In this document: positions 5,463 to 6,016 of the stretch, one piece after another
How positions within the stretch are numbered: the first letter of the stretch is position 1
How the letters are laid out: the number at the start of each line of letters is the position of its first letter
Assembly (NCBI GenBank): GCA_030425615.1
Contig: JAUIAI010000193.1
Span: 1 to 6,016, forward strand
From: Gammaproteobacteria bacterium
GTDB lineage: Bacteria > Pseudomonadota > Gammaproteobacteria > Burkholderiales > Burkholderiaceae_E
Length of the DNA stretch: 6,016 bases
Direction: 5' to 3'
Notes under the pieces: model-generated
What the model was told of the DNA's origin: nothing
The model's input: the letters and a program-made list of their open reading frames with translations, nothing else
The model's database searches: none
Program-made: the position numbers and the translations under genes

Positions 5463-6016
5463 TCACCAGTCGTTCTCGTACCTGACCCAGGCCCAGGCCG
5501 TGAGCAATGCCAAGGGAACCGCGTGCATGATCAGCATCAGCAGGCCGATCCTAGCCCACTCCAGCGCTTCGAGCGCATCCGGATCGTCGACCGGTTCGAC
5601 GACCATGAACGCGCAACGATCGCCTTCTCCCTCCAGGTCGTCCACCGCTTTCTTCCAGTAGCCCCGCTCGCGTTCGACGAGAAAGAGCGGCTCACGATAG
5701 AACGAAGCCTGGTGCAGGACCCTCTGCGCCGTCGAACGACGATGGGTGGCTTCCGTGAGCCGGTCCTGCAGCGCGCCCAGGTAGATGCAGACACGGGGAT
5801 CATCGCGACTGCTCAACCGGGTCACGTAGTGCCAGGCACCGGGCTCCAGGTGACGGCCGTGAGTGCCGGCGCGCGGCACGTACGGCTGATGCACCCCGTA
5901 CCGGCTGGCATCGATGCGGGCATCGGGCAGACCCAGCAGGACGTTCCGGCCCTGGAACCGCGTGGCGTGCTCGACCTTGACCTCGGGCAGACGCTCGGCC
6001 GTGAGCGTCAGCAGCC
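5463..6016 (-). CDS. Unrecognised protein with a C-terminal membrane segment, 5' end outside the window
   Basis: On the minus strand the frame is open without a stop from the right window edge to TGA 5465-5463, giving 183 visible residues. I do not recognise the family. The visible part begins LLTLTAERLPEVKVEHATRF and reads as normal coding sequence throughout. A mixed region follows with PGAWHYVTRLSSRDDPRVCI and IYLGALQDRLTEATHRR. A charged helical stretch comes next (SFYREPLFLVERERGYWKKA, then VDDLEGEGDR), then FMVVEPVDDPDALEALEWAR. The protein ends with a single hydrophobic segment of about 22 residues (IGLLMLIMHAVPLALLTAWAWV) and the short polar tail RYENDW. This fits a soluble domain tethered by a C-terminal anchor, or the last helix of a larger membrane protein. 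A GTG at 5894 could serve as an internal start, but the frame continues sensibly upstream of it, so I treat the gene as truncated. The 50 bases before the cupin start show only the cupin's ribosome site. Confidence 0.6.
   Translation of the reverse strand, partial: LLTLTAERLPEVKVEHATRFQGRNVLLGLPDARIDASRYGVHQPYVPRAGTHGRHLEPGAWHYVTRLSSRDDPRVCIYLGALQDRLTEATHRRSTAQRVLHQASFYREPLFLVERERGYWKKAVDDLEGEGDRCAFMVVEPVDDPDALEALEWARIGLLMLIMHAVPLALLTAWAWVRYENDW

Noticed and set aside
1..6016. tRNA, rRNA, CRISPR array, insertion sequence or attachment site
   Set aside because: I looked for cloverleaf arms, spaced direct repeats, transposase motifs and terminal inverted repeats and saw none.

Overview
The window is high-GC (by eye roughly two thirds G+C) chromosomal DNA of a Pseudomonadota bacterium, most likely gamma- or betaproteobacterial. 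The reasons are an AsmA-family envelope protein, a Tdi1/DUF1851-type small protein, a YdhR-like protein and strong third-position G/C preference. I see no mobile element, phage gene, CRISPR array, rRNA or tRNA, so this looks like ordinary chromosomal gene content. The six complete genes fall into a left block with a divergent promoter, a plus-strand trio, and a minus-strand block convergent with it. Both ends of the window cut a gene.

Layout. Bases 1-208 are the 3' end of a plus-strand zinc-type/quinone-type (MDR) dehydrogenase gene. It converges on a minus-strand gene (229-537) for a small YdhR-like dimeric alpha/beta-barrel protein, and a GC hairpin fills the 20-base gap. Bases 538-626 are a divergent regulatory region with a good sigma-70-like promoter reading right. 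The promoter sits so close to the ATG at 627 that the desaturase mRNA may be leaderless. The plus-strand cluster is then: membrane fatty acid desaturase (627-1607), a Tdi1/DUF1851-like protein (1612-2067, 4 bases after the desaturase stop), a possible 19-codon leader ORF with a perfect GGAGG site (2135-2194), and an AsmA-family envelope protein (2191-4152) whose ATG overlaps the leader stop as ATGA. A convergent junction with hairpins (4143-4211) follows. The minus-strand block then reads leftwards: a membrane-anchored protein of unknown function cut by the right edge (5463-6016), a single-domain cupin (5101-5412) and a CitE/HpcH-type lyase (4212-5096). The cupin and lyase are 4 bases apart and are probably one transcript.

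How the genes may work together. Desaturase and AsmA both concern membrane lipids and the envelope (lipid unsaturation; AsmA-like proteins are linked to inter-membrane lipid transport or outer-membrane homeostasis), so a membrane-related operon is plausible but inferred. The cupin-CitE pair suggests a small carbon-metabolism module whose substrate cannot be named. Two points deserve the most attention. One is the leader ORF, which also settles the asmA start. The other is the odd Arg/Cys-rich C-terminus of the Tdi1-like protein, which looks like a frameshifted end. I found no convincing, wholly new biological system in the window.
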